Origin: Saccoglossus kowalevskii
Taxonomy: Eukaryota > Hemichordata > Enteropneusta > Harrimaniidae
Assembly: GCF_000003605.2 (NCBI RefSeq)
Contig: NW_003154906.1
Span: 1 to 64,000 of the forward strand
Reading direction: 5' to 3'
Length of the DNA: 64,000 nucleotides
Under the pieces are notes generated by a model that was not told the origin of the DNA, did no database searches, and worked only from the letters and a program-made list of their open reading frames with translations. How positions within the stretch are numbered: position 1 is the stretch's first letter; each line of letters starts with the position of its first letter. This document shows positions 63,401 through 64,000 of this stretch, piece after piece. A program made the translations under genes and the position numbers.

Positions 63401-64000
63401 TACCAAGACAGCATATGCAACACTAGCCTTTGCCTCCCAACTCAGCATATGCACTACTAGCCCTGGCCTACTAAGTCAGCATATGCAATACTAGCCTTTG
63501 CTTCCCAACTCAGCATATGCACTACTAATCATGGCATACCAAGTCAGCATATGCACTACTAGCCCTGGCATACCAAGACAGCATATGTACTACTAGCCTT
63601 TACTTACCAACTCAGCATATGCACTACTAGCCCTGGCATACCAACTGAACATATTCTCTACATGCCCTGGCATAGCAAGGCAGCATATGCAATACTAGCC
63701 TTTGCTTACTAACTCAGCACATGCACTACTAGCCATGGCATACCAAGTCAGCATAAGCACTAGTAGCCCTGGCATACCAAGACAACATATGCACTACTAG
63801 CTTTTGCTTACCAACTCAGGATATGCACTACTAGTCCTGGCACACCAACTCAACATTTGCACTACATGCCCTGGCATAACAAGTCTGCATATGCATTACT
63901 AGCCCTGGCAAACCAATTCAGTATATGCAATACTAGCTCTGCCATACTAACTCAGCATATGCCTTACTAGCCCTTCCATACCAACTCAGCATATGCACTA
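63401..64000. repeat. Start of another 54-unit higher-order copy, cut by window end
   Basis: GCATAGCAAGG has its GCAAGG at 63675, exactly 13,940 bases (410 units) after the one at 49735. CTTACTTACC, CAACATTTGC and AATTCAGTATATGC follow in the same order as 31.0-31.4 and 49.7-50.0 kb. The window ends mid-unit, so the array continues. Confidence 0.82.

Larger units (their letters stand above)
1..64000. repeat. 34-bp tandem satellite array filling the window
   Basis: Every stretch read is a head-to-tail copy of a 34-bp unit; 5591-5624 is an exact copy of the commonest form. Its landmarks in order are AGCCCTGGCATACC, AACTCAGC, the palindrome GCATATGC, and ACTACT leading into the next AG. Most copies differ at a few positions. 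Variable sites cluster in CTGGCATACC (TTTGCTTACC, CTTCCATACC, TCAGGCATACC, CTGCCATACC) and ACTACTAG (ACTACATG, ACTACAAG, ACTACTAA, ACTTCTAG). The GCATATGC core changes least. No copy was seen in the opposite orientation, and neither end of the array lies in the window. A eukaryotic heterochromatic location is inferred; the family is not recognised. Confidence 0.98.

Noticed and set aside
1-64000. CRISPR array
   Set aside because: The period is short and regular, but there are no unique spacers between conserved repeats. All of the 34 bp is repeat, and variation is by substitution within it.
1-64000. Pentatricopeptide- or TPR-like 34-residue repeat protein
   Set aside because: The 34-residue period of the translation is forced by 3 x 34 bp = 34 codons. 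The residues do not follow the PPR or TPR pattern, and all phases and both strands give similar apparent repeats.
1-64000. CENP-B box or other known centromere-protein site
   Set aside because: No TTCG...CGGG-type box was seen. The few TTCG occurrences (near 35609 and 54893) are single substitutions without the rest of the motif.
1-64000. Transposon, LTR or tRNA-derived origin
   Set aside because: No terminal repeats, target-site duplications, poly(A) tract, or A/B box promoter were recognised in or between units.
1-64000. Telomeric repeat or interstitial telomere
   Set aside because: No TTAGGG, TTTAGGG or similar runs on either strand.
1-64000. Inverted segments within the array
   Set aside because: No stretch on the + strand reads as the reverse complement unit (GTGCATATGCTGAGTTGG order); orientation is uniform by eye.

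Overview
The whole 64,000-base window is one continuous tandem repeat (satellite) array. The repeat unit is 34 bp. It runs head-to-tail in a single orientation from the first base to the last, about 1,880 units in all, and the array enters and leaves the window mid-unit. I found no unique sequence, protein-coding gene, RNA gene, transposon, CRISPR array or inverted block. A perfect example of the commonest unit lies at 5591-5624. Its landmarks are CTGGCATACC, then AACTCAGC, then the 8-bp palindrome GCATATGC, then ACTACTAG. The unit is 50% G+C, has no CpG, and is strongly strand-asymmetric (12 C against 5 G on the + strand).

This points to a eukaryotic chromosome, most likely centromeric, pericentromeric, subtelomeric or other heterochromatic satellite DNA. 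That placement is inference. A 64-kb gene-free array with a CTAG and an NdeI-type CATATG site in most 34-bp units would be very unusual in a bacterium or a virus. I do not recognise the family and cannot name the species.

The layout is a mosaic of larger duplicated segments. (1) Family A is a cassette of about 0.7-1.3 kb present six times (about 1560-2700, 3871-4740, 4800-5660, 20810-22245, 43280-44520, 45070-46330). (2) Family C is present seven times, marked by GCATATACAATA at 20227, 27908, 38955, 51441, 52426, 59406 and 60695. (3) Family D is present three times (about 8925-10320, 57083-58370, 62072-63400). (4) A family with an 18-unit (612-bp) local repeat occurs at about 12.1-14.2, 36.1-36.8 and 53.7-54.8 kb. 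(5) A higher-order repeat of about 1.1 kb occupies 14.6-19.7 kb and 24.5-26.6 kb. (6) A 54-unit (1,836-bp) higher-order repeat occupies 30.3-34.65 kb, with related copies at 48.6-50.06 kb and 63.4-64.0 kb. Many segments pair with distant copies that share private substitutions and the same small deletion scars. This is what repeated segmental duplication and unequal exchange would leave.

Open reading frames of 60-202 codons occur throughout but are by-products of the period. Because 34 = 3 x 11 + 1, each frame cycles through all three phases of the unit every 102 bp and meets one TAG (or TAA) per cycle. A frame stays open only where that every-third unit has lost its stop. None is annotated as a gene.
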